Origin: Prinia subflava
Lineage: Eukaryota; Chordata; Aves; Passeriformes; Cisticolidae
Length of the DNA: 64,000 nt
Direction of reading: 5' to 3'
Assembly: GCF_021018805.1 (NCBI RefSeq)
Contig: NW_026960611.1
Location: 2,046,001 to 2,110,000 of the forward strand
The notes under the pieces are model-generated. The model was not told where the DNA came from and made no database searches. It saw nothing but the letters and a program-made list of their open reading frames with translations. Of the stretch, positions 51,683 through 62,969 are shown piece after piece. Each line of letters begins with the position of its first letter. Within the stretch, counting starts at the first letter, position 1. The translations under genes and the position numbers were made by a program.

Positions 51683-52059
51683 TGTAACAGATTTTCTTAG
51701 AGAAGATGGACATGAGGTATTATGGAATGAGATTTGAGCTATCCCAAACTGGGCCCCAGGTTTGGGCCTGTGTAGAAGTAGATAAGCCTGTGGCGCAGTT
51801 AAAATTTAGATTAAGGTGTGTGTATGTATTAGATAGGATAGTTGTAGTGAAATTATGGTAGCTGCCTTAAACTCAGATTGTTGAATTCTTTTTCACGCTG
51901 AATACCAGTTAGAAAACACCTGTAACTGTAAATTATCTGAAACTGTATTTAACCAGCCATTTCGGAGAATAAAGGGGAGAACATATGATTTCACCATATT
52001 GGTTGTGCTCTGCGTTTCTCAGTCCAGCTTCCATGTAATTAATAGAGGCCCTGGTTTTA
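51683..52059 (+). mobile_element. Solo LTR, E type, inside element I integrase
   Basis: It starts TGTAACAGATTTTC and shows clear similarity to the provirus E LTR in the reverse orientation, including ATTGAGCTATCCCAAACTGG-like sequence and an AATAAA near 51970. It is flanked by TAGGCC at 51677-51682 and 52060-52065, a 6-bp duplication. The 3' end of the LTR reads GTTTTA, not CA, so mutation or a one-base uncertainty is possible. Confidence 0.82.
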
Positions 52060-52927
52060 TAGGCCTGGTTCATTTTGATGGTATTGCTAGTGACTTAGCT
52101 TTGCCTGTTGGAAAACATCTGGAAGGCTTGCCATTTCTGCTGGGGCTGCAAGGGAATATGCCTTGCGATTACCCTCTGCGATCTTGCCAATGAAATGGGT
52201 ACGTGACCTTACGTGCATCACATGAAATGGGTGCTCTCGATGTGAAACTAAATAAATTAGTTTTGAGAGCAGCCTGAAGAGACGCCCTTTCTCAGTGTCT
52301 TTGAGAACTGCCTGCTCTGCCCTGGACACTACCCCCCCCCACATAGGCTGAATCGATGACCAAATTAATTGGCTCTGATAACTTCTCAAAATCTCTCACG
52401 GCTGCAGATAGTTCAGTGACTTGGGGCGATCCCTCCACAAAGTCTACATAAGCTTCCCAATGCTGAGTTTGGGGATTTCTCCAAGTCATCACCAACTTGT
52501 GGGATGCCCCGAACATGTCAGTGAACACTGTGAGAGCTTTGACCAGCCTACAACTCCTTTTCTCAGGAGGAATGAGGTGGAACTCCTTGTTAAACAGTTT
52601 GTGTGATGGGGCATGGACTGATATTCGTCCACTGTAGCTGTCCAGGGACATCTGGAGGTTGGCATTCCCCTGGAGCAAACACTTGAATATCTCTTTGGTC
52701 AGTCTCTCGGGAGTATTCTTTTCCTCCTCAGAAAGCTTCACCGGGAGGTGAATACACACAAAGTCACAACCAGCCAGCTCACGCAGTCTCAACCAGGCCT
52801 TCTGGATCAGCTGAGCTATCAGCTCTTGCGGCCTTGTAATAGTCTTGGATCGTTGGCAGGAGAGGAAAACCCACTCTATTATTGAGTGAATCTCTCTGCC
52901 CTTACATCCATTGGAATACCAAACCAT
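52060..52927 (-). pseudogene. pol: Element I RT connection and RNase H
   Basis: The frame 52292-52927 holds the RT connection, then TVFTDMFGASHK near 52530, the first RNase H block, and LVIDSAYVGGG near 52345, another catalytic block. The frame 52087-52389 continues with an HVRSRTH-like block. Shifts and a stop separate these parts. The domain order RT, RNase H, integrase is normal. Confidence 0.8.
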
Positions 52928-53960
52928 GCAAGTGTGGCAACATTCCTAGAACAATGAATTTGAAAGGCAGCTTGGGCTGATAACAGTGAGCTTGCCTCTC
53001 GGTCAAAGCCTTTTGTGCTTTTTCTATTGCAGTTTTTGCCTCTAAGGTCAGTTCTCTGGGAGAGATCAGCTCTCTCTCCCCCCTCAATAAATTGTTGAAG
53101 TGATCTAGGTCCTCGTTGCTGAGACCTAGCCAGGGCCTTACCCAGTTCAAAGACCCACACAGGGAATGGAGATCTGCTAGGGTTTTGGGATCACTTTTGA
53201 TTTCCAATTTTTGTGGAACAACAGTCCACTCAGTGATCTCCAAGTCTAGGTACTTCCAAGGTGGCACCCTTTGACCTTTCTCTTCTGCAGTTGGAATCCA
53301 GCAGAGGTTAAAACTTTAACCACTAGGTCAAGTGTGTGTTGGAATATAGTGTCATTGGCGGCACATACAAACACATCATCCATGTAGTGGAGGATGATGA
53401 CTTCCCTTCTTTCAGCGCGTACCGAGGACAGCAATGAAGCCACGTACTACTGGAAGATCACGGGGCTGCCTTTGAGGCCTTGCGGCAAAACCTTCCAGTG
53501 GTAACGCTTCATGGGGGCTTCTCGATAATTGGTAGGAACCCAGAAGGCAAACCGTGGGGCATTTTCTGGGTGTAGTGGAATTTGGAAGAAACAGTCTTTG
53601 ATATCTAGGACAGACAATTGCCAGTTTTGAGGGAGCCTTTTTGGGGAAGGCATCTCTTGTTGGAGTGATCCCATGTCCTCAATTACTCTGTTTATTTCTC
53701 AAAAATCGTGGAGGAGCCTCCACTTATCTTTCCCTGGCTTCTTTATTACAAAGACCGGGGAATTCCAAGGACTGGTTTTCTCTTCCATGTGACTCCTGGC
53801 TAATTGTTATTCTACGATCTCCTCGAGTGCCTTAAGCTTTTCCTTACTGTGTGGCCACTGATTTACCCAGACTGGGGTGTCATCCAGCCACTTTGGGTTT
53901 TGGGTAGGGCTCTCAACAGTGGTCACTTCTAAAAATCCTGGGGGATTTTAGGGATAACTA
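52902..53960 (-). pseudogene. pol: Element I RT
   Basis: The minus strand shows fingers near 53830-53760, VLDIKDCFFQIPLHPE near 53615-53570, WKVLPQGLKGSP near 53500-53465, and HYMDDVFVCAAND near 53390-53350, with YMDD intact. Thumb sequence follows at 52902-53267. This is a beta/alpha-type RT. Frame breaks at about 53445 and 53260 inactivate it. Confidence 0.85.
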
Positions 53961-54089
53961 TTTTGACCCCCCACTGGGACATGGTGTCTCTCCCCAACAA
54001 GGGAGCCTTATACTCGATGACAAACGGACAAACACTGGCCAATTTTCTATCGAGCCCCTCAACTTGCACAATGCTTTTTGATATTTTTG

Positions 54090-54540
54090 CCAATTAAAGC
54101 ACTCCTATACCTTGAAGTCTGCTAGCCACGGGTTGTAAGTCCCAATGTGAAGGCCACATCTTTTCCGGTATAATCGTGACATATGATCCCATCTCTAGAA
54201 GGCCTTCTACATTTAGATGGTCTGACCCATGGGTTAGGTTGCACCCCATAATGGATTTGTCCTCGCCAACCACTTCTGCCCAGTAGACGTCAGGTTCTTT
54301 GTCATCTACTGGGACCTCTGCTGGGGTGGGAATGGCCTGGGTGATGGCCCCTTGGCCAGGTAGAAGAGTGGCTGAGGGCAACGCGCCAGAAGAATGAGTT
54401 TGGGCATGATTGCCTTAATGGTCATGGGAACAATCTCAATCTCCATGGGCTTGTGTGCTGTGTCCCCAATAACAAAATACTCACTGTCCAGTCCTGTGTG
54501 ATCTACCGTCAGGTCTTGTGAATTCTCTGGCAAGTCCACT
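54090..54540 (-). pseudogene. pro: Element I protease
   Basis: The frame 54094-54381 contains GLLEMGSYVTIIPEKMWP, aligned with the active-site region of E (DTGADVSIM) and D (DTGSNLSTIP); the catalytic DTG reads EMG here, so the Asp is gone. GIGV follows as usual. The upstream frame 54306-54539 may be linker or a decayed dUTPase, but I cannot show it. Confidence 0.7.
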
Positions 54541-54762
54541 TCAATGACTGTTCAGTGGTTAGACCTAAAAAGAAAAGCCTCTGTAGTTACAAGCTTAAAA
54601 CACCTGTGAGGCTGCCAAGCTCTGTTGGATAAACATCCTTCCCTTTTATCTTTCTGCTGCCCTGCACACAGCTCCCTTTCCTCCCCCCTTTTTGTTAAGA
54701 GACAGTCTTTTTTCACAGTGGAATCCGCTGCATTTGTGTCTTGGTGCAATACAGGCTCTTGC

Positions 54763-55560
54763 TCAAGTCTTAGGTTTTTTTTGATTGTTGGTTGTCCCAT
54801 CTTTCTGGTTCTTCTTTTTCTTCTGCTGGTTTTGGGGAAAGTTTCTGGAAAAGTGTTCAGGCTTTTTACACTGGGAGCAGATGACGTGTTGGAGCTGTTC
54901 CGGTGAAGCTATTTTCTCTCTACTTCTGGCATTACAGCTGCTACAATTTTTGTGTTGGTTGACAGGGGCTTTCTCTCTGGTGTGCTGAACAGCTCTGCTT
55001 TCTTGGCACATGCTTCTATAATTTGTGCCAGTGTGGGTGGAAGATCTAGAGGCAGTCCTAGTATCACTGTGGCAGGCTTCATTGGCATTCCTCTGAGCCA
55101 TCTCCTTAATTATTTCTGGTTGTGCCACTCGGTCTTGTACTTGTCTTTCTATCTGTGCTCGAAGGCAGTTCAAGAACTGTAAGAAATTCTCTGAACTATA
55201 CTGTTTAATATTGATATAGCTTCCTTGTGTCTCAGCTGTTGGTAGTTGGTTAAAAACCTTTTCTGCAACTTTACAGATTTTATCTAAAATGAATTTGGAT
55301 AACACACAAGTCTGGTCCTCAGGGTTAGCCCACTGCCCTTCACCACACAAATGTTCATAGGTGATATCCCTCCCCTCTAAATCTTGTGCACCCTGGGTAC
55401 TTTGCTTAAGTTCTTCTAGGAGTTTTCTCAAAGATCTTTTCCAGGTGCTTTCGTAGAGATCAAATTCTGAGGGTGTAAGCAGGCACCGGAATATATCTTT
55501 GAGATCTGTTTGTACTAATTCAACAGATGTTAGGGTCACTTTCATCATACCCTTAAAAAT
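54763..55560 (-). pseudogene. gag: Element I gag, capsid and nucleocapsid
   Basis: The 261-codon frame starts inside capsid with LTPSEFDLYESTWKR, continues with ENFLQFLNCLRAQIERQV and QRNANEACH (major homology region and following helix), and ends with a zinc knuckle CSQCKKPEHFSRNF in which the last Cys is Phe. A preceding CSSC may be part of another degenerate finger. Matrix and the 5' LTR are missing. The linker 54541-54762 is gag end or dUTPase with stops. Confidence 0.82.
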
Positions 55561-55908
55561 TTCACTGTCTCGACCAAATTCTTATTGTTTTTTGCATAGT
55601 TCTTTTTAATTATTGTAAGAGAAGGGTTGATAATTTCTGATTGCATTATTTTTCCCAATATATTTAAGCGGCACAGCTAGATGTATCTGTTCCTGTTCTT
55701 GGTTTTGATTTCTAGGGCTTTCCCACCCTGTCCCGTTTCTGTGGGAAATGGCTGGGGGCTCACCCTTCATCCCACCCCCTCCCCCGGCCCCATTCCCCCA
55801 GTGGGAATTGTAGGATCACCTTTCCCCAGGGCTCCACCCCTGTGGGAACCACTGGCACAACTTCCCCCTCCGCTGACTCCACCCCCGTGGGAACCACTAG
55901 CACCACCA
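55561..55908. other. Unassigned, part C-rich
   Basis: The first 120 bp are AT-rich and may be decayed gag leader of element I. From 55690 the + strand is C-rich and codes for proline-rich sequence, with an imperfect internal repeat of a GTGGGAACCACT motif (about 55849 and 55889). The same kind of sequence continues after the solo LTR at 56433. No protein family was recognised. Confidence 0.4.
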
Positions 55909-56426
55909 TGAAGGAGTATCTCCAAGACAGTAGAGTCGGTGACAAAGTATCTCTATAAGCAAAGTTGCAGGGGTAGCACGTGGTTTATTGTGAGGGTCTT
56001 GCTTGGAGCTGCTAGGCACAGCTAAAGCAGGCCAGGAGAGCAAGAACAGCGAACCGAGTGCAGAGCCGCGTGAGGTCCCGAATACCATACATTAAATATC
56101 TTTCCAAGTTGAATAGTATGAGTTGGACCAACCAATCTAATACAAGATAACAACACATACAGCCAATAGAAATGTCCCATTACCTAAGGCAAGCAGAAGG
56201 GGATTGTTTAATCAAACGATCTGGCCCTTATCTTAGCAGGAGTATATTGTTTAATCAAACGATCTGGCTCTCAGCTTAGCAGATCGTTGTTCACAAGCTG
56301 ATGGCCCTGCACCCCACACCCTAAATCTCAAAGCATGCTTTCATTTCTATCTCGCTTGTTGAACTCAGACTCCCAGAATCTAAACCACCATATTTGCAAG
56401 GTCTATCTACTTCATCTTTCCCAACA
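55909..56426 (-). mobile_element. Solo LTR, F type
   Basis: On the + strand it runs from TGAAGGAGTATC to TTCCCAACA and matches the reverse complement of the provirus F LTR. A perfect 6-bp duplication CCACCA lies at 55903-55908 and 56427-56432. Like the copy at 43674 it carries the extra segment with repeated TTGTTTAATCAA. Confidence 0.92.
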
Positions 56427-56432
56427 CCACCA

Positions 56433-56985
56433 CCCCTCTCCGCTTGCCCCGGCCCCTCCCCCAGTCCTGGCCTCCCCCTCAGGCACCAGCTTTCCCCCTG
56501 GGCCTGGCTTCCTCCCCGGGCCCTGCCCCCCCCCCTTCCCCCCAGGGGGACCAGGTGGGGGGGCGTGGGAACCAGGAAAAGGAAGGGGGATGGAGTTGCC
56601 CGCAGAGGTGGAGCAACCGTGGGAGCTATGATTGCAACATCTGAGGGTGGGGTTGCAGGATGATGTCATGCAGGTTGGCAAAATGGGGGAGGGAGGGGTG
56701 GTGTCTGAGGGGAGGAAGGGGTTGTGGGACTGGAAGAGGTTGGGGGAGGAGACGTGGGAGAAAGGGATTGTGGGAAGAAGAAGGATAAGACTGAGGGTCA
56801 GCCAGGTGGCCCTCGACCACGTGGCCCCGGAGATCTTGGAGATAGGGGGTTTTATTTTCAGAGTGTGATTCACAAGAGTCAGCAAAACATGCAACTTTGG
56901 GTACAGCAACTGGTAAAGAGGGATACAGGGATATTTCTCTGTAAGTCTGCACACTATTGCCAGAGCCAGCATACTGAAAGGGAAG
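56433..56985. other. Unassigned, C-rich then G-rich
   Basis: About 190 bp of proline-coding, C-rich sequence is followed by G-rich sequence (56640-56790) and then an AT-richer end. It continues the sequence interrupted by the solo LTR. It could be a decayed gag proline-rich region, but there is no supporting motif. Confidence 0.35.
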
Positions 56986-57678
56986 TGTCAGACTCCAGAA
57001 AACCCCTCTGGCTGCCCTGGAGGGTTTGGAGACCAGACAGGGGGGTCTGGGATCTGTACAGGGAGGTCAGCCAGCCTCACACAGAGCCCAGGAGGACACT
57101 GCTTCTGATCCCTGTCCATGGGAGTGAATGCCCACATTGTATGAAGAATCACAAGCCGAAAGAATTCAAAATAAGTAGAAGTAAGTTTATCACAGAGTGT
57201 AAATGTAGAATCTAGGATTTTTAGTATATGGGCTTGAAGAGGCAAGATGGAGGAATTGAGGAGTGGTCCTGTCCTCCTTGTTCTTGTTCTCATCCCCCAT
57301 TTTCTGCTGAGTTGTATCACAAGGATTGGTTTAGAGTAGAAATGACATGTTAACATAGGTAGTAAGTACTGGTAAGATTTTGTAAATAAAAAGTACCTTG
57401 TAGACAGTGGTTGGACCAGAGAAATAGTACAAAGGGTCCGGGACCCTCTGATCCATCCAGTCTGCCACATGTCCTGCACTTCTGGGGATGCCTAGCAGAG
57501 CTGAGAAAGAAGTGAGAGATAATGAAGAATAAACAACCTTGGAAACATGCACTAGCGGACTCAGCTTGTCTTCTCTGGCTCCGGTGTGAGACCTTTTAGG
57601 CAAGAGAAGCTCGAAAGCCCTATATACCTGGGGGAACAGCAACCCCGAGGAGAATCTCAGGGAACAGCAACCCTGAGA
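56986..57678 (+). mobile_element. Element J 5' LTR
   Basis: The LTR starts TGTCAGACTCC and ends CCCTGAGA; three bases later comes a primer binding site, so this is a 5' LTR. Body and ends agree with the two solo copies at 2771 and 7143. It has two terminal stem-loops instead of four. AATAAA is near 57526. Confidence 0.9.
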
Positions 57679-57681
57679 GAG

Positions 57682-57699
57682 TGGCGCCCAATCATCTCA
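57682..57699 (+). promoter_or_regulatory. Element J primer binding site
   Basis: TGGCGCCCAATCATCTCA begins four bases after the LTR end. The first eight or nine bases match the start of a lysine-tRNA type site used by many beta- and lentiviruses; the second half does not, so the tRNA identity is uncertain. It shows where the internal region begins. Confidence 0.72.
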
Positions 57700-57979
57700 A
57701 CAGGCACGAACCCTCAGAAAGCCAGATGCCAAAACCTCAGCACTAGAAGACAAGAAGAAGGGACTCATCAAGTCGCCAACCTTGAAACTTTAGCCGGACC
57801 GACATGGACCCAGGGGCCCAGGGCTGCATCATCCCACAGCTGCTAGACAGCTAGGGACAACACCAGTTCCAGTTCCACAGGGAGGAAGAACTTGCATCTA
57901 GGTGAGACCGGTCAAAAACCCAGAGCATAGGGGGGCAATGTATCCCAGGAGTAGCTACATATCATTGCTGCACAGCCTG

Positions 57980-58842
57980 CAGCTTTATCTAAAAAGGAGC
58001 TACGAGCTCTTTTGCAATGGGTTCACCTTGAAATTCCACACTGTAGAATAGAACTACTGTTCCAAACAGAATTTTGGAAAGAGGTGAACCGAAAGCTATA
58101 TCAAAAAGCCACAACAAGAGATAAAGCAGCTCTCAAATTGTTGACACCAGCAAGAGCATTGCTGGAAATAATATCACAGAATACCGGGGAAGAATTAAAA
58201 TTCCCGCGGCAGCAGAGAGGCAAAGAGGAATCAGATTCCCCGCCCCCTGAGCAACAGTGAGCCCACATCCCGACTGCAACCCCAGAAAAGGGAGGGGACG
58301 CTCAGAATCAGTCACTAATAGTCTCCCCAACATCCCCACAATCTATAAGCCTGCCACAAACCTCCTCACCAATCCTGAAAGAATTACAGCTCCTCATTCA
58401 TCCTGCTTTGCAGGAAAACCTTGATATGATATTTTATGAAATTGAGTTTTCTGCGTTCATGTGTAAACCTAGGCAGAGACATTTGAGTGCCCCAGAACTC
58501 AGACTCCATCGCCCATTCCACACCCTGCCCTGCACCCCGGCAAGGACAGTGAGGCAGGCGGTGCGCGGCTGTCTCGCTCTGCCCTCCCCACCTCCCATGG
58601 CAAAACAACAAGGGAAGGAGGTGGAAGGGCAGGAGAAGGAACACCAGCCGAGCCGCCGTGGCCCGTGCGAACACACACAGCACGGGGTAGGGCAGTCGGC
58701 AGATGCCATGCACGGGGAAGAAAACATTAGCGGGGAAGAGGAGGGGTTCGAAACAGAGGGTGAAGAAATAGAATGGGGAGAAGGTGAGCTTTCAAAGTCA
58801 CCTTTGGAGCCGTCAGAGAAGCCAAGTGAGGAGAACGAATAA
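57980..58842 (+). pseudogene. gag: Element J gag, matrix and linker
   Basis: Matrix-like sequence with KELRALLQWVHLEIP and FWKEVNRKLYQKA (compare LKSLLEWTLINFP and FWDTVENKLF in F) runs from about 57980 to a stop at 58260. After a short gap the frame 58408-58842 gives a Pro- then Glu-rich linker. The relationship to the F matrix supports a betaretrovirus-like family. The initiator Met was not identified. Confidence 0.72.
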
Positions 58843-59240
58843 TTTCTGTGTGATTTTCGTGAAATACAACTTACACCGAGAAACACAGGGCAGGCTCAGC
58901 TGCCGCCCATGCCCGCACAGCTCAAAGCGGATGTCAAACAGGCGGCGGGCACTGCTGCCATGCTGGGGGAAGACGGGACAGGTAGCAAGCGGGAGGGATT
59001 TTCTCCGTGCATCTCAAGGCTGGGCGAGGCTGGATTGGGTTGTGCCACATGAGCATTCGCGAAGCCCGCTGCACTCACCATGCGGCCGGTGGCGAGAACT
59101 GCTGCCTCTGTGAGCAGGGAGGAGGAAGCGGGGCAGCACAGTGCCAGCACACATGGAGGGACGGGAATGGCATCGGGCCACATCACTGCGCGCGAGCAAA
59201 AGGAAGGCGGTTCAGGAGGGGCGGTCGCAGTGGGTGAATG
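58843..59240 (+). pseudogene. gag: Element J gag, GC-rich continuation
   Basis: GC-rich sequence with short Ala/Gly/Arg-coding frames continues the linker and resembles the proline-rich spacers of F and H in composition. No domain can be named. It ends at an AT-rich LTR-like block. Confidence 0.45.
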
Positions 59241-59919
59241 CGTGAAAACAAGTGTTTTTTACTTAATTTTGGGAAAGTAAGGGGTGGGGAAAAGGCATAT
59301 TATATGGTTCTACGCAGATATTTACTATATGCATTATGCTAGATTGAAAAGTTATGTTGTATTAAACATTTGAATAATATAGTGAATGTAGTTTTGTAAT
59401 TAACATTAAGCTTTAGTAACCAAAAATTAAAAAACTATGTGTGTGAGATTTTTTAGCTCAAGAGAAAGAGAAGATAACCAAGAAATTCTTCGCACAGAGA
59501 TAACAGTTACAGGAACCCCTGGATTTTCCAGAGGGAGAGATGTATATCTCCCTAAATCAACAAAGGACATCTTTCCCAGCCAGACTCAGACTGGGAGACG
59601 CCAAGAGAGATTAGCAGAGGATTTTTGACAAGAACCAGGAAAACAGGTTTGTTTTAAATAAAGTATGCATAATCATGAAGGAGGTCCTCAAAAAGAGAAA
59701 GATTTCTCTCTAACGGGCCTTCTCCTAGCTGGCTTTTGTCTAGAGAGGGGGAGGCCCAGGCCGGGCTGGTCTCTTTGTTATTATTGTCTCATAAATTGTC
59801 CTACTCTAAATTGTTTAACCTTTATTATTGTATTTGTATTACTATTTTTTTAATAACCATTTTTATTTTAATTAAATTTCCAAAAATCCCAAAAGCGAGT
59901 GATTAGCGTTTATTACAGG
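59241..59919 (+). mobile_element. LTR-like block V
   Basis: An abrupt AT-rich block begins TGAAAACAAG and ends GTTTATTACA. AATAAAG lies near 59659 and further AT-rich sequence follows. It is followed by GGGGCGAATCCC, perhaps a degenerate primer binding site, and a gag-like ATG at 59966. No target duplication or second copy was found, so both limits are tentative. Confidence 0.45.
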
Positions 59920-61140
59920 GGCGAATCCCAAGCGTCAGCCAGCACACTTGACTCCTACAGGAGATATGGGAGGGAAATCTCAACAGGCACAGCTTTCCCT
60001 AGGTTTCCCAGAGTCCTCACGGTCCCCACTCACCCTATCACTGGTCCCGAGAAGGCTGGAACAATTTATCCACCCTACCAAACAGGAGGATATGGATCTT
60101 GCCTTTTTTTTGAGGCTCGTCCCCCTGCCACGATGCGCGTGCCCCAGGAAGGAGCATGCAACATAGACCCCGCCTCCATGTCCCTTCAGCCCCCCCCCCA
60201 ACTCCCCCAAGCTGGAGAGGCAGAGAGGAGGGGGGAGGCAGCGGAGGGAGAGCAGGCAGCGATCATCCACCGGCTGGAGAGCGGGAGTGTGCAGCACATC
60301 AGCCACTCCAAACCAAGCCATGCAGCCATGCAAAGTGTATGCAGGGGCAGTTGGGGGACGCCCTGCACAGGTGGGACACAGACCGCAGGGAGCAACTGTT
60401 TGCAGACATGCAGCGCTGTTCCGCAGATAGTGGGACGGTGGTGGAGGGAGAAGAGAGACAGCTGCAGACACCACTCTGGTCTGCGGCATGGGAAGGATGC
60501 ACGGTGATGACGCAGACCGTGGAAAGCGAGGCAGGGACCGGGGGCACCAGTCCAGCACAGGCGGCGCGAATCCAGGATGCACGGGTGCCGGTGGGATTTG
60601 TACTGAGCACCAGCGCAGATCAGGGCGGGGAGGACCTCGGGAGAGATAGGGGAGAGGGCATCGCTTCGGGCTCTGCCATGTCAGAGCAGGCAGAGGAGGG
60701 GTGTGGCCACTCCTGAGGTGTTTTTTTCCACATCCCCATGACAGTGCAGACAGGGGCGAGGCAGGGCCAGGGTGGGATTTCCCTCTGGGCGCCGCCCCTC
60801 CCCAAACCCCTCTGCAGCAAACCCAAGCAGGGCTAGGCTCTGCCCATTCCGTCTCCTCACAGCAGTGATTAGACAGTGGGATCCTCCCGCAGAAACCTCA
60901 ATGCATGACCGAAATTAAAAGCAATTATGCAGCAATGCCAATGCGCTGCAACAGTTAAAGCAACACAGCAAACATGCTCGCAGCACCCAGCCGGCGCTAG
61001 ACGAGTGGCACTATTGCAAAATTGCAGCTTTTTCTAAGCATACTACACAAGGATTGCAGTTTTCTGATCCTCAGCCAGGAGAGGGGGAAGATGTGTCACG
61101 GCAACAGACAGTGTTCAAGATTTATAAGAAACACGCAGCA
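59920..61140 (+). pseudogene. Possible gag start and GC-rich linker
   Basis: An ATG at 59966 opens with MGGKSQQAQ, a myristoylation-type retroviral gag start, and stays open to 60166. A GC-rich, Pro/Glu/Gly-coding segment follows (60156-60716). It could be gag of a separate element whose 5' LTR is block V, or J gag spacer. No capsid motif is present here. Confidence 0.4.
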
Positions 61141-61312
61141 ACACATTAAGCTGCTGTGATCAGGGCAAAGAATTTTTCACAAACATGTCCATTGCATCAC
61201 ATTGGCACGGAGTCAGCCGTGCCAGGGACCCCCTCAATGTTTTCATCAACCCCAAATCCCTCAGTTCAATCAGAACGGCCTAGCTAACCAGGCTAGCAAA
61301 TGCTGAACCCAG
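61141..61312. other. Spacer between gag fragments
   Basis: Short stretch with no motif that I recognise, between a GC-rich linker and a Gln-rich frame. It may be gag sequence with stops. Confidence 0.3.
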
Positions 61313-62332
61313 TTGGTTCAGCGACAGCGCCATGCAGTGGCAGAACAGCAACATTGCTTTGGATCTCCAGGCAGACCACTTTCACAGCTTCAACAACAAA
61401 AACAACAACAACAAAGAAAGCTTTCATCAACTCCTGAAGACAACAAAGTTCAAGATATTCTAGCCCAGAAACAGCAGCAAACATTCATCGTTGATGACAG
61501 CAAGTCAGTTCAAACTCCACATGATTTTTGGACTGCAGCACAAGCTTCTTTTTCCACTCAATCACAATCATCTTTATTTTCAAAAGATTTTTTAAAGCAA
61601 TTATTCCTTCAGTTGAAAGACTCTGCTCTGGAATTTTATCAGAATTTAGCAATGCATTTCCCTCAATTACCCCTTCCAGCACAAGGTAGCCACACCCTTT
61701 CTGAATCCTCTGCAAATAATCCCTACACATTTGTACCAAGGCTACCTGCTGGGTCAGCAGCGATTTCAGCCCTGATTTCCTTTCACTGTGTCACATAGGT
61801 ATTATGTGCAGCACAGAGAAAGCAATTTCCTGGTCCTCATACAGGAGGGAGAAAAAAGATTTACAATTTCCACTCCTCATCCAGGAGAGGACTAAAAGCC
61901 AGAAATGGCAGCAAGCTCGAAAATGGAAGAAACAGCATCATGGCAACAGCAACTGAATCACATTTGTGCAGATTCACAGGATGAAAGAATCACAACAGAC
62001 TGGAAAGAAATCAAAAAGAAAGCATTGAAAGAAAAAGAGCTTTGATATAACAAAGCATGGAAAATATCGTGTTACCAGTGACTTATGATTTACAGGATGC
62101 AAATCTAAGATGGGAGCAATCGGATCACAGTGTGCTCAGAGACTGGAGAAAAGTGAACAATGAAATAGCAAAGCTACACCTGCTTAAATTCCTTGCATTT
62201 TCAAATGCCAATGCAGAATGTAGATGCATCATCAGTGCAATGCCTGGTCGACCCTCTCTGGCAGAGATGGTGAAGGCATACAGCAAAGTGGAAACATCTC
62301 AGCACATCACCTCAGTGCAGGCCAGCGACTGA
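61313..62332 (+). pseudogene. gag: Gag linker and capsid end, probably element J
   Basis: The frame 61313-61798 is Gln-rich (from a CAACAA-type run near 61390-61420) and otherwise unrecognised. The frame 62057-62332 carries FLAFSNANAECRCII and SLAEMVKAYSKVE, matching the end of a beta-type capsid (FENANARTKTV in E, SNANAACQRLL in H). Stops and frame shifts lie between. No nucleocapsid finger was found before 62590. Confidence 0.65.
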
Positions 62333-62594
62333 AGAAAACAGCTTGAAAGGATGCCCCGAGCCCAGGAGTAAGGAATTCTCAAAGCACTTCAACAAGTGTT
62401 TCAACAGAAGAGCACGTGGACTTTTATTTTTCCCAGTGCTTCAGTCCGATCCCGGCTGCCTTAAGTGTTCCTGGATAGGGAGTACTGTTAAGTACCTCCT
62501 GTCCAAGTACCTCAGGCGAAGCTCCCAGGCTCAGGCAATACTTAGAAAGCTTAGCTATCAGTGATTTCAGCTCTGCAGTGACAGCTCTTTGCAG

Positions 62595-62962
62595 TGTTAG
62601 CTCTATTAGCGATTTTCAGCTTATAAGCTTGCTAAGCGCCTTGGCAGACGCAGGGAGAGAGAGGAGAAGCGCAGTATGAAGTTCCACAGATGAATCTTTA
62701 TTGGCATCCTCCGTGAAGGGTTTCAGCGACAGCTCTTCTACTGAGCTGGGGAAAAAGTGGGGTTTTTATAGGGTACCGAGGTTTTGAGAAGTGGTCCACT
62801 GGTATGAGTTGGGGTAGAAAGTGACCTATTGTCTTACAGGGAGATAAGAGAGGGTCCGAGAGCAGGAGAGGGGTTATTTGGCCTAGTCACCATGACTAGG
62901 CATTTCTTTGCCTTTAGGCAACTGACCGCCAGAGAGGCCTCTCAGGCCTCATGGCTGCAACA
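62595..62962 (-). mobile_element. Element K 3' LTR
   Basis: On the minus strand it begins TGTTGCAGCC at 62962, right after a purine-rich tract (ACAGAAAGTGGAAT in that strand). An inverted polyadenylation signal (TTTATT) is near 62696. The left end is placed at TGTTAGCTC (62595) by inverted-end similarity only and could be off by tens of bases. Confidence 0.65.
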
Positions 62963-62969
62963 ATTCCAC

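Noticed and set aside
55690..56620. Proline-coding + strand frames as a gene interrupted by a solo LTR
   Set aside because: Composition alone gives the open frames; there is no conserved motif and no start or neighbouring domain.
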